The translations under genes and the position numbers were made by a program. This document shows, one piece after another, positions 1 to 9,800 of a stretch of DNA of 64,000 nucleotides. Numbering within the stretch: the first letter of the stretch is position 1; each line of letters opens with the position of its first letter. Origin of the DNA: Lutjanus erythropterus (taxonomy: Eukaryota; Chordata; Actinopteri; Lutjaniformes; Lutjanidae); contig CM034610.1 in the NCBI GenBank assembly GCA_020091685.1, positions 33,092,617 through 33,156,616 on the forward strand. The letters run 5' to 3'. The notes below the pieces were generated by a model. The model had not been told where the DNA came from. It worked only from the letters and a program-made list of their open reading frames with translations, and did no database searches.

Positions 1-160
1 TCCTTTGAACAATGTATTTCTAAATATGATATCCCAAGCAAAGATTTTTGGAAGTTCCTTCAGTTAAGGAGCTGTATTACAACAGCAGATAGATAGGTCA
101 AATTTGCACCTGTCTCTTGCATTCAAGAGCTATGGCGATTAGGCTGGAAGCTTAGAGGAG
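1..160 (+). mobile_element. 3' fragment of an L1-type LINE ORF2
   Basis: The first 94 bases read in frame as a C-terminal L1 ORF2 segment (SFEQCISKYDIPSKDFW...FLQLRS) ending at a stop at 92-94. The pattern 'K+++PS+.F++YLQ+R' is typical of the region after the reverse transcriptase in fish L1/Tx1 elements; the L1 at 43552-51539 encodes a comparable segment. The fragment continues from before the window and decays within about 160 bases. It is a dead remnant. Confidence 0.5.
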
Positions 161-261
161 GGACATCCAGATTCTTACAAAAAGTAAACAAGCTGGACAG
201 GTGTGAAACTGTAGTGTGTCCAGAGTGGGACTTCCCAAAAATGTCAGACATGCAGATTTGA

Positions 262-1321
262 CTCACAGCACTTATTCAACCGTCACCCACACTGACAACT
301 CTAAACATCGGCGAAACTCACTATTTGCGGCACCACACGTCACAGGGCGTGGCCAAGCCATTTGACCACGCCCATGGACGAAACTCATACCATATGTTCA
401 GACCGGGACTGTTAATAAACATGTGAAGTTTCAGGCAGATCTGACCATGTACAGTCCAGTTATAGCAACTTCCTGTGTGTTGGCAAAACATGGACCTTCG
501 CCACGCCGCCAGGGCAACGCCGATTAACAAGACGTCCTGATCTTTACGATATAGCATCATCAAGGTCTTAAGGCTTTTCAGACCAGATTGGAGTTTGATA
601 TGGTCAACGTGGTGGGAGCAGGACCTCAAACTGTAAAACATGTCATTTCCTGTCGCCAGCAGGGGGCACTATGAGAATTATGGAATATTTTCATATAGGT
701 GTGTTCAGGGCCTGACTATTATCAGACATGTGAAGTTTGGTGCAAATTGGACCATTTATACAGAAGTTATAGCAATTTAAAATTTATGGCGATACATCAA
801 AATTCACCGCCACACTACGGCCACGCCCTTCATCTTGAGCAAAATCTTTCAATAACTTTTGATGAGAGTGTAGTCAAGAAGGTAGCCAGCGAATTTGAGC
901 CCGTTCTGATCCTTCCTCTAGGAGGAGTTCATTAAAATGTGAGACAAGTGAAACGCCAAAATGACCAGGAAATTCAAAATGGCCGACTTCCTGTCTAGCC
1001 TATGGGTCCAAGAGACTTTTTTGTCCGTCTGGGTGTGATACACGTGTGTACCAAGTTTCGTGCACATCGGCGAAAAGTGGTGGGGGGGCTGCTGTTTAAA
1101 GGGCGTGGTCAAGCCGTTTGGCCACGCCCATCAACGAAATTAATATCATATGTTCAGGCCGGGACCTGTCACGCACATGTGAAATTTCATTGCAATGCGA
1201 ACTTATACACAAAAGTTAATGTTAAATATGTTGTTTTTTCGGGCCACGATCCTTCGCCACACTAATAATAATTCCTTCGATTTCAATAGAGTCCTTGCAC
1301 TGGTTGGTGCTCGGGCCCTAA
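262..1321 (+). mobile_element. Helitron-like non-autonomous repeat, copy 1
   Basis: Non-coding repeat sharing long segments with 12389-13892. Shared landmarks include 'ctcataccatatgttcag', 'gggcgtggtcaagccgtttg' and 'aaaagttaatg(t/c)taaatatg'. Both copies end in a small GCAC...GTGC hairpin, then 'ctcgggccCTAA' followed by T. A hairpin just before a CTRR end, insertion before T and no target duplication are Helitron hallmarks, hence the class. The element is internally repetitive: a block with 'gggcgtgg(t/c)caagcc' and 'catatgttcag(g/a)ccggga' occurs near 340-400 and again near 1105-1165. Copy 1 lacks about 700 bases present in copy 2. The left border is approximate. No protein is encoded. Confidence 0.55.
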
Positions 1322-1344
1322 TAACAGACAGTTCCCTCCAAGTC

Positions 1345-1530
1345 CCTCCAATCCGAGTCCCAAGCAAGTATCAAGTAATTCGGTCCAAGTCTCAAGCAAG
1401 TTTTTTTGTCATGGGCAAGTCAAGTCAAGTCACAAGGTTATGTCGAGTCAAGTCGAGTCAAGTCACAAGGTTGTTGAGTCAAGTCGAGTCAAGTTGCAGA
1501 TTATGTCAAGTCTCTCACTATTGTTCCTCA
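1345..1530. repeat. Pentamer array (CAAGT/CGAGT), left arm of hAT element
   Basis: Imperfect tandem repeats of 'caagt' and 'cgagt' with spacers such as 'cacaaggtt'. A matching array lies at the other end of the same element (2255-2405). Clustered sub-terminal motifs of this kind are usual transposase-binding regions in hAT elements; the binding role is inferred. Confidence 0.7.
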
Positions 1531-2254
1531 TCCAAAAAAGAGCATGCAGTCTAGTCTGCATGGATTAAAGCATAAAACTATTAATTTTATCTATTCTTAC
1601 ATTACATGTTTGATCATTTAGACCAAGGTAGATGGGGAAAGGCTACATTCCAATAAGAACCCCCCCCCCCCCCCAAAACACACACAAATGGTTTCGCCAT
1701 CAAACTTTGACGTTGTCTTTTTTTTTGTTCAGTATGCTCTATGCGCGGTCGGTAGAAGTCCGATGCACAGAGAAGAAAATAAAAGAGAAGAAGAGAAGAA
1801 GAAAATAGAGGCTTTAGAGATTTATTAAATATTTTTTAAAAAGGTGATGACCATAAAGCTGAGACCTTTACAGTCTATGGCTGAGACGAGCAAAGTCAAC
1901 GTAGCGCAGAGTAAAAAAAAACTAACAAAACAAAAACAAACAGCGAAGCTATATGTTTACCAGCTTTGTAACATAATACTGTCCAGCTCTAATGTTAACA
2001 TCCATAGGTATAAAAGCCACGACACGTCATGTTTTTGACAGGAACAGCTGACTGACTGTCAGAGAGGAGGCAGACAGAGGAGGAGAGCAGAGCGCTGCGG
2101 TCAGGTGAAGGAGGGGCTCGTTGCACCGTGGCGAAGCGGGCGCGCGCGGGGGGAGGCAGAGAGAGGAGAGAGCAGCAGTCAGGTGAAAGAGTGATGTGGG
2201 AGGGGCTCGTTTGTCGTTTCCCCGTTGCGGAGCGGGGGTTGGGGGTGGCAGTCA

Positions 2255-2405
2255 TCTTGTCTCAAGTCGAGGGGAGTCATCTTGTCTCAAGTCGAGTCGA
2301 GTCTCGAGTCTCTGACCCTCCAAGTCCGAGTTGAGTTGCAAGTCGTCAGATTTGCGACTTGAGTCAACTCGAGTCCAAGTCCCTATGACTCGAGTCCAAT
2401 TGTCT
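2255..2405. repeat. Pentamer array (CGAGT/CAAGT), right arm of hAT element
   Basis: Repeats of 'caagt', 'cgagt' and the inverted 'gactc/gactt' run up to the right terminus, mirroring 1345-1530. Confidence 0.65.
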
Positions 2406-2552
2406 GCCTAATAACATTTACAAAAAAGGGGAAAAATAGCTAAAATATAAAAAATAAAATAAGAATAGAGCAGAAACATTATCCCACATAATGCTCACAG
2501 ACACATCAGTGTAAGAGGTATCTTACGTGAAAAAAAAAATTAATTAAGTTAT

Positions 2553-3025
2553 TGGTTGCTCTTTATTTATTGAAAGTTAGGCTTCTTTGCCATTTCTGGC
2601 AGAGAGCAAAGGGTAAAAAAGGTCTCTCATGGATCTATGGATTCCCACTGTCATTATTTTGTAGTATATCTGACACATTAATATTGCCCAGTAGTTGGAT
2701 AAAAGGGAGCCAAAATTTTATCAAAGGTTTCACCTTTCCTTTTAAGAATATAAGTTATCTTCTCCATAGCATAACAGTTACTCATTTCTCTAAGCCACTG
2801 ACCCACTTGTGGTCTCTGAGTATTCTTCCAAGATAAGACAATTGAACGCTTTGCCTGGAGAAAGCAGATCAAAGGGTAGCTTTACAGATAACATTTTTTG
2901 TATTATTCGTGAAATTTCACACCAAAAATTTGCAATCTCTTTGCAGTCTGCCCTGAACAGTACTAAGTACAGATCATCACACCATTTTTATTTGAAACGA
3001 GAGATTATTAGAGACCTTTCAGTTT
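2553..3025 (-). mobile_element. L1-type LINE ORF2 C-terminal fragment
   Basis: On the minus strand the segment reads first as a degenerate '...FWCEISRIIQKMLSVKLP...' stretch, then (after a frame change) as SWKNTQRPQVGQWLREMSNC and 'EKITYILK+KGETFDKI.APF'. The order 'W.....P....W...M......EKITY..+.....F..IW.PF' is the usual tail of fish L1/Tx1 ORF2. Stops and a frameshift make it a relic. Confidence 0.6.
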
Positions 3026-3297
3026 GACTCTGACTTACAAATAAAGTGGTTTAAATTTATTTAATGTCTGGATAAACTGTTACACTGTACCTAAACTGTC
3101 CGATCATCTACTCATGTTTCTTGACCTGTCTAAGTACAGTGTTATAATAACAGATGGAACCAATGGCAGGAGGAACAAAAGTAAAACACAGTTTTAATAA
3201 ATTGTAGTTTTCCTAGCCTAGAGCCATTACACAAGACATTAATTTGAAAGAGACATTTTAGAAAACTTGGCAAGCTACTGAGTACCACATGTGATTA
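3026..3297. other. Upstream intron, no feature recognised
   Basis: AT-rich DNA with no reading frame, known repeat or structured motif that I can identify. It lies upstream of the first visible exon. Confidence 0.5.
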
Positions 3298-4095
3298 AGG
3301 ATGGGCATCAAGACCTGGTTCCACTTTCGAACTGGTTCCAAAATTACAAATCCATCAACTTCATTAAGAGAATATATTTTCCATTCCACTATTGGTTCTT
3401 ACACTGAATAAATTCACACATATGCATGTATTTTTAGACCACATATACTGCTACTTTTCTTTATGATGTTTAACAATTACTTTTACCTCTTACAGCATAA
3501 ATTTTGAAGCAGGTATAAAAGTACCCTCCTCTCAAGACTCACAAGACTCCTCACTCATGGTGTCAACTAAAACATATCTAAACCAGCACAAAGATCACAA
3601 TTACCAACATGAACCGCCATTTGGTGAACAAACACGTCACTAACAGTAACTTTTTTACATTAAAAACGCCAACAAAATCTTAACATTTGTATTGTGGAAC
3701 ATATAATAGTAACTTAACTGCAGTGTGTCATGGGCATATGCAGAAGAGGGCTGTGTCTTCACCTTGTATCTGCAGTATGTGTGCCTCACAAGTCTGAATC
3801 CTACAGCGCCCCACAATGTTTGAAGGACGTCATGAACATTAAACAAGCTTCCCACATAAAAACTCCCGAACACAGTCCATCAACATCAACTGACAGAACT
3901 TTTCATCAGCCTCATGTAACCTTACACATAATACCAATAATAATAATAATGATAATAGTAATCATGATGATAATGATAATAGGCCTACTTTTTTCCACAC
4001 AGAAAATCCACTGGAATCGAAAAGGGAATTGATAAATAATCAGATCAGCAAGTGTAACAGATAATGGCATTGGTATCAATAAAATCTTTAAGTAA
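3298..4095. mobile_element. Degraded hAT-like non-autonomous element
   Basis: The left part ('gatgggcatcaagacctggt', then 'cgaactggttcc') and the right part ('actggaatcgaaaaggg', 'ggtatcaataaaatc') resemble the two ends of a fish hAT family built on GGTTCC/GGAATCGAT sub-terminal repeats. I cannot find an intact target duplication, and the borders are approximate. Only ATA/ATG-rich DNA lies between (a short (AAT/GAT)n run near 3938-3985). Confidence 0.4.
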
Positions 4096-4504
4096 AAACC
4101 TTAAATCTCAACTTCCATCCTTACATTTGATTTTAGTGTGCTAAACTCATTTGACCCCTTACTGCCTTTCTGCTCACAGTTATAGTTGAGGTCAGTGACA
4201 TACAGGTAGAGGGATAATTCAACTAATTAGTTTATGGATTTGTCTTTGATTATCAGCTGTTTTAAATGATACACCTTAAACAAAACCAAAAGCTAAGAAA
4301 TGAAAATTAAAGTTCTTCTCTTGGTTTTCCCACATTAAAAAAGGTGAAAGAGCAGTGTGCATCAAGATGGCTACCTTAGAGGAAACACTGGAGAGACCCT
4401 GGCTCCGATGAGAATTCTGTTATATTCTGCATAGTCAAAGTCACTTATTTTAGGAGACATAAACATAAGAAAGATTTGGTTGGTTTGGTTGAGTGAAGGA
4501 GATC
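4096..4504. other. Upstream intron, no feature recognised
   Basis: AT-rich DNA without a supported gene or repeat. Confidence 0.5.
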
Positions 4505-5109
4505 TTAAAGCGATAGTTCGCCCAAAAATGAAATTTCACTCAATATCTACTCACCCCTGTGCTGATGTGAGGATGGGTGAAGATTTCCAATTCACAAAAC
4601 ACTCCTGGAGCTTCAGTGGAAAACAGCATTGCAGCCAAATCCAGTAAAATTAAAGTGAATGGTGGCCAGTTTTAAAATGTAAAAAAATAACACACAAAAA
4701 AACACAAAATGTCTCCATACTGCTTGTGTGGTGTAATCCAAGTAAGCAGCAACATTAAAATTTGACCCAAAAAGACGCCATTTACACCATGTTTTTAACC
4801 TAAATGTCAACTGTAGCCTCTCAGACCTGATCCTCGTGCACATACCGGGTACACAGACTCTCGCCCAAGCAGCGTGGCTGCAGCAAAGAAATGATGTTCC
4901 TCTTCTATGTCGAAGTCCTTGGACATTTTCTTCTTTGTTAAAAGCTTGCAAAGTCAACTTTGCATGTAACAAGTCACTATTTCTCATCAGAAGAGAGATT
5001 GTCTGAGTCGCTTCCAGGTAGCATGTAAACACAGATGTGAATGTATCGCGGGATCTCGTATCACACCTTTTAGCATAACTCCCATGGACACAAATTTGAA
5101 CTATCTTTG
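4505..5109 (+). mobile_element. TTAA-type MITE ('gatagttc' family), copy A
   Basis: It begins TTAAAGCGATAGTTCGCCC and ends in an inverted AACTATCTTT. The start 'ttaaag(g/c)gatagttc(a/g)cccaaaaatgaaa' followed by 'tctactcacc' is a motif I know as a common fish interspersed repeat. Related pieces lie at 5770-6240 and 62220-62300. It has no coding capacity; the 139-codon minus-strand frame inside looks like chance. Confidence 0.6.
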
Positions 5110-5388
5110 TTGAGATAGGGCTATGAAAATCTTGTACTTCTTCAGGAAGGATTTAATATCAGTGTGTCTGATTTGTTAACGTGTGATTTTACTCATTATT
5201 TCATAATCATTAAGTACAGGTTATGGTTGAAAGAGTGAATGTGCAGATGCTTTGTGATTCATTTTGTGCTCTTTAGCCTCAGGTGGTTGAAAGACCCTGC
5301 CAGTGGATGTGAGCGGTGTTCAAGAGATAGAGCCAGCACATTGAATTCTTCACACTAATTCCTGCTTCTCTTTATCTTGTGCATTCAG
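5110..5388 (+). other. Upstream intron leading into the first visible rab3gap1 exon
   Basis: Unremarkable intron ending in a polypyrimidine stretch ('cctgcttctctttatcttgtgcattcag') and the acceptor AG at 5387-5388. Confidence 0.6.
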
Positions 5389-5554
5389 CCAGGTGCCCAT
5401 GTTTGTGCAGATCCAGCAGAAGTGGAGGCGTATGTATACTGGAGAGTGCCAGGGACCAGGTGTGCGCACTGACTTTGAGATGGTTCACCTCCGCAAGGTG
5501 CCAAGCCAGTACAATCACCTGTCTGGTCTGCTTGACATCTTCAAGTCTAAGATG
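5389..5554 (+). CDS. rab3gap1: rab3gap1 exon a (human ~161-216)
   Basis: The first base completes a Cys codon from the previous exon. The exon then reads [34 protein letters not shown] and ends [13 protein letters not shown] in phase 0 before gtaagt. The WRRMY...[11 protein letters not shown] block is almost unchanged from the mammalian protein. An alternative acceptor four bases downstream (AG at 5391-5392) would leave the frame open but lose the Cys-Gln junction, so I prefer 5389. Confidence 0.93.
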
Positions 5555-6652
5555 GTAAGTGCTATGGAGCAAGAAACATGACTTCATGGATTGACACTGA
5601 TATATCACCTAGTCCTAACTTCAAATGCTCAATTATTCACTCTTACCTGACAGCTAAACACGGAAGAACCACAATGCAATGTTCCACAAAGGGGAAGGCT
5701 CAGCTCGTAACACAGGTGCAGTCAGGCTGTGGATGTGGTAACCAGAGGTCAAACTATTTAGGTCCATTACAGAAATCAAAATTCAGTCATTATCTACTCA
5801 CCCTGATTGAAGGTCAGGTTTAGTTCTTTAGTCCACAAAACACTGCTGGACTTTGACAGGAAAACAGCATTGCAGAATCTTCCAAACAATGGAATTGAAT
5901 GGTGAGCAGTTTTCAGATGTAAAAAAACAACATAATAGAAACATAAATACTAATACTAATACTAATACTACACCTCCATACTGCTCGTCTGGAGTAATCC
6001 AAGTCGCCTAAAGACCCAACATGCCAAACACCATGTTTTCGGCCTGAATCTTCACTGTAGATCCTGAACTTGGAGCCATGGAGTTCACATGCACATGCAC
6101 ACTATCTGAACTGGGTGTATGTGTTGTGATGTGCTGGGAATTTTTTTTAAGTTTGAAAACAGGTCAGCATTCACTGTTTGAGAGATTCTGCAGTGCTGTT
6201 TTCCTTTGAAAGTCCAGCTGTGTTTTGTAGACGAACAAAATAAACCCGACTGTTGTGCAGGGAAGGAGCTACATAAGATCATTGGCAATAATTCATAATT
6301 AATAATATTAATTATGGATTATTAAAAATATTTGATTAATTAATAAATGATTAATTAATTATTACATAAGCATAATATTCAAATTATCTTATAACGGGGC
6401 ACCACCGGGGAAAACCCGGACCAATGATCAGACGTAATTCAGTCTCAGAGTGTTCATAAGAAGGGGTGGAGCTCAGGCACTGACCTTGTCAACCAGCTTT
6501 ATCACAATATGCATGAAAAACCAGGGCAACTTCTCTTACAATATGACAGGGTTTATTTACACTGATGACATTAATTCATAACCAACATCAACATTGCTGT
6601 ATAAACCCTATCGACTATAAAACATTACAAAATCAAACAAGCATCAAGAAAG

Positions 6653-6725
<73 letters not shown>

Positions 6726-6752
6726 GGTGTGGAAGAAAGTGGGTGGTTGAGC

Positions 6753-6817
<65 letters not shown>

Positions 6818-9800
6818 TGGGGGGGGGCGGGGGTGAGCCCGAGCCCGAGCCCGAGCCCGAGCCGGGGTAAGACGTGGCAAGATGGCGGCGGTGATGCTGC
6901 AGGCTACGTCACGCGAGGGCTACTGACCACGTCACGTAATGGCGGCTCGCCAAGAGAGCACGTGACTCACCACAAAGGAGGAGAGCAGGTAGCGGGAGAT
7001 TCAAGTAGCTCAACTCCAAGCATAGGTTAGTAAAGAAGAAAGAGAGAGGAAAGCACTCAAAGGTATCGTCGCGCAGGCGGCACTGAAGTGCAGTAACCCG
7101 TCTGTGTTACACAGAGACGCGCTCGGCTCAGCTGGTGAGCGGCGTGAATCTGGACATTAAACCAACACAGCCGAGGTACCGATCAAGGCCGCGTGCGTGT
7201 GATCTGTTGCACCCCTACTAAACAGTTATTCCTCATTCTGAGAATTGCAAAGATCGTTGACAGAGCAAGTTATGTCACAAGCCCTTTTCACACAGAAATC
7301 CTAAAATACTGCTGTAAAAAAGCTCGTCTTTATGCAGGTTTTGCTTTTTTACACTGCCATAATGCTGCTCCAATGTTTGATTGCAGAAACGAAAGAAACT
7401 TGGTCTAGTGTGACAACTGTGCCAGTGAACAACTGCTCCTCTGTCCTTTTCTCATCACATGTAGAGCTTTTTGTGTTCCTGGATAAAAGGGCCAGCACTT
7501 CCTCTGCAACAGTTCAGGGGGGGTGGGGGGGGGATGCCATGTCTCAAAGGCAGAACAGCAGTACCCTCCAGTAAGCCCAAATACTTTTAGTTCTTGGTTA
7601 AATTCTGAGTGTACTTTCTTTGGTTCCACTTTTACAAAGCAAGACTAGTACAGCCGGCTTAATGCAGAGAGCATGCTTACAAGACAACAGCTTATTTCTT
7701 CTGTTTTTGTTTCCCCCAGGGTTGTACCCTGTCCCCTCTACCTCCAGTCAACATTGCCATCCGTTTTACATACATTCTCCAGGACTGGCAGCAGTATTCA
7801 TGGCCACAGCAACCTCCAGGTAGGACACAGAAGATGATGTGGTTACACTTTGATAAATACAGTGGATATAAAAAGTTTACACACCCCTGTTAAAATGCCA
7901 GGTTTTTATGATGTAAAAAAATGAGACCAAGAAAAATAATTTCAGAACTTTTTCCACCTTTAATGTGACTTATAACCTGTACAACTCAATTGAAAAACAA
8001 ACTGAAATCTTTCAAGGGGAAAAATAAAAAAAATTACAATAACCTGGTTGCATAAATATGCACACCCTTAAACTAATACTTTGTTGAAGCACCTTTTGCT
8101 TTTATTACAGCACTTGTCTTTTTGGGTAGGAATCTATCAGCATGGCACATCTTGACTTGGCAATATTTGCCCACTCTTCTTTGCAAAAACATTCCAAATC
8201 TGTCAGATTGCGAGGGCATCTCCTGTGCACAGTCCTCTTCAGATCAACCCACAGATTTTCAATCAGATTGAGGTCTGGACTCTGGCCAGACCATTCCACA
8301 ACTTTAATCCTCTTCTGGTGAAGCGATTCTTTTGTTGATTTGGATGTATGCTTTGGGTCATTGTCGTGCTGAAAGATGAAGTTCCTCTTCATCCTCAGCT
8401 TTCTAGTAGAAGCCTGAAGGTTTTCTGCCAACACTGACTGGTATTTGAAACTGTTCATAATTCCCTCCACCTTGACTAAGGCCCCAGTTCCAGTTGAAGC
8501 AAAAAAGCCCCAAAGCATGATGCTGCCACCACCATGCTTCACTGTGGGTTTGGTGTTCTTTTGGTGACATGCAGTATTGTGTTTGTGCCAAACATACCTT
8601 TTAGAATTATGGCCAAAAAGTTCAACCTTGGTTTTATCAGACCATAACACATTTTCACACATGCTTTTGGGAGACTTTAAATGTGTTTTTGCAAAATGTA
8701 GCTGGGCTTGGATGTTTTTCTTCATAAGAAAAGGCTTCCATCTTGCCACCCTACCCCGTAGCCCAGACATATGAAGAATACGGGAGATTGTTGTCACATC
8801 TACTACACAGCCAGTACTTGCCAGAAATTCCTGCAGCTCCTTTAATGTTGCTGTAGGCCTCTTGGCAGCCTCCCTGACCAGTTTTCTTGTCTTTTCATCA
8901 ATTATGGAGGGACGTCCAGATCTTGATAATGTCACTCTTGTGCTATATTTTCTCCACTTGATGATGACTGTCTTCACTGTGCTCCATGGTATATCTAATG
9001 CCTTGGAAATTCTTTTGCACCCTTCTCCTAACTGATACCTTTTAACAATGAGATCCCTCTGATGCTTTGGAAGCTCTTTGTGGACCATGGCTTTTGCTGT
9101 AAGATCTGACTAAGAAAATGTCAAGAAAAGCCTACTAGAATAGCTTCAAAAAAGTATTAGTTTAAGGGTGTGTGCATATTTATTCAACCAGGTTATTGTA
9201 AGTTTTTTATTTTTCCCCCTAAAATACTTAAGTTTGCTTTTCAATTGAGTTGTACAGGTTATAGGTCACATTAATAGTGGAAAAAGTTCTGAAATTATTT
9301 ATCTTGGTCTCATTTTTTTACATTACAAAAATCTGACATCTTAACAGAGGTGTGTAGTAGTGGTGGGCGGATCGATCTTAAATATCAATGGTATCGATAC
9401 CAATGTTGATATTGGTATTGATCAATACTTGTGTGATGAGATCGATACTTCAGTTTTAGTTTCTCCTCTCTATGTCCAGTACACAACTCACGTTACATCA
9501 TAGTGGTTCTGCAAACACCACTCCTCTCACTTTGCTCATGCTCACTTTGCCCCTCCCCCTCCTCTCCTGCTATGCTGTGAGTTCTTGCCGTTGTGCAGTT
9601 ACACGACTCAGCAGTGCGCTGCTGGCTGTATGATGGCAGAGAGGAAGAGGAGCACCGTTTGGAGTTATTTTACAGCTGCAGACAAAAATACTGCAAGCTG
9701 AAAGAATTTTCTCAAAGGCAGGACAGTTAGTAAGTCAGAAGAAGTGCAATGAAAGGGAAAAATGTAAACATGTTATTATTTCTGAACAAAAACCTATAAA

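Larger units (their letters stand above)
1325..2406. mobile_element. hAT-type non-autonomous DNA transposon with 8-bp target duplication
   Basis: The element is flanked by the identical 8-mer CCTAATAA at 1317-1324 and 2407-2414. Its ends are inverted: left CAGACAGTTCCCTCC, right (reverse complement) CAGACAATTGGACTC. A CAG start and an 8-bp duplication are typical of hAT elements. Sub-terminal DNA is a tandem array of pentamers of the (A/G)AGTC type at about 1345-1530 and 2255-2405. The interior is purine-rich with a GC-rich patch near 2090-2250. I see no transposase, so it needs one in trans. It landed in the last bases of the Helitron-like copy 1. Confidence 0.8.

Noticed and set aside
1310..2414. 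Pentamer arrays as a centromeric or satellite repeat
   Set aside because: They are bounded by the inverted ends and 8-bp duplication of a hAT element, which explains them better.
4613..5032. 139-codon minus-strand frame
   Set aside because: Lies inside a dispersed TTAA-type MITE, has no motif and no splice context.
1..5388. Earlier rab3gap1 exons (residues before ~161)
   Set aside because: I looked for the conserved segment that precedes CQVP in vertebrates and found no matching frame with splice borders, so those exons must lie before the window.
6565..6880. Long open frames on both strands across the GT and GA repeats
   Set aside because: They translate into simple Cys-Val or Thr-His repeats of microsatellites and are not genes.
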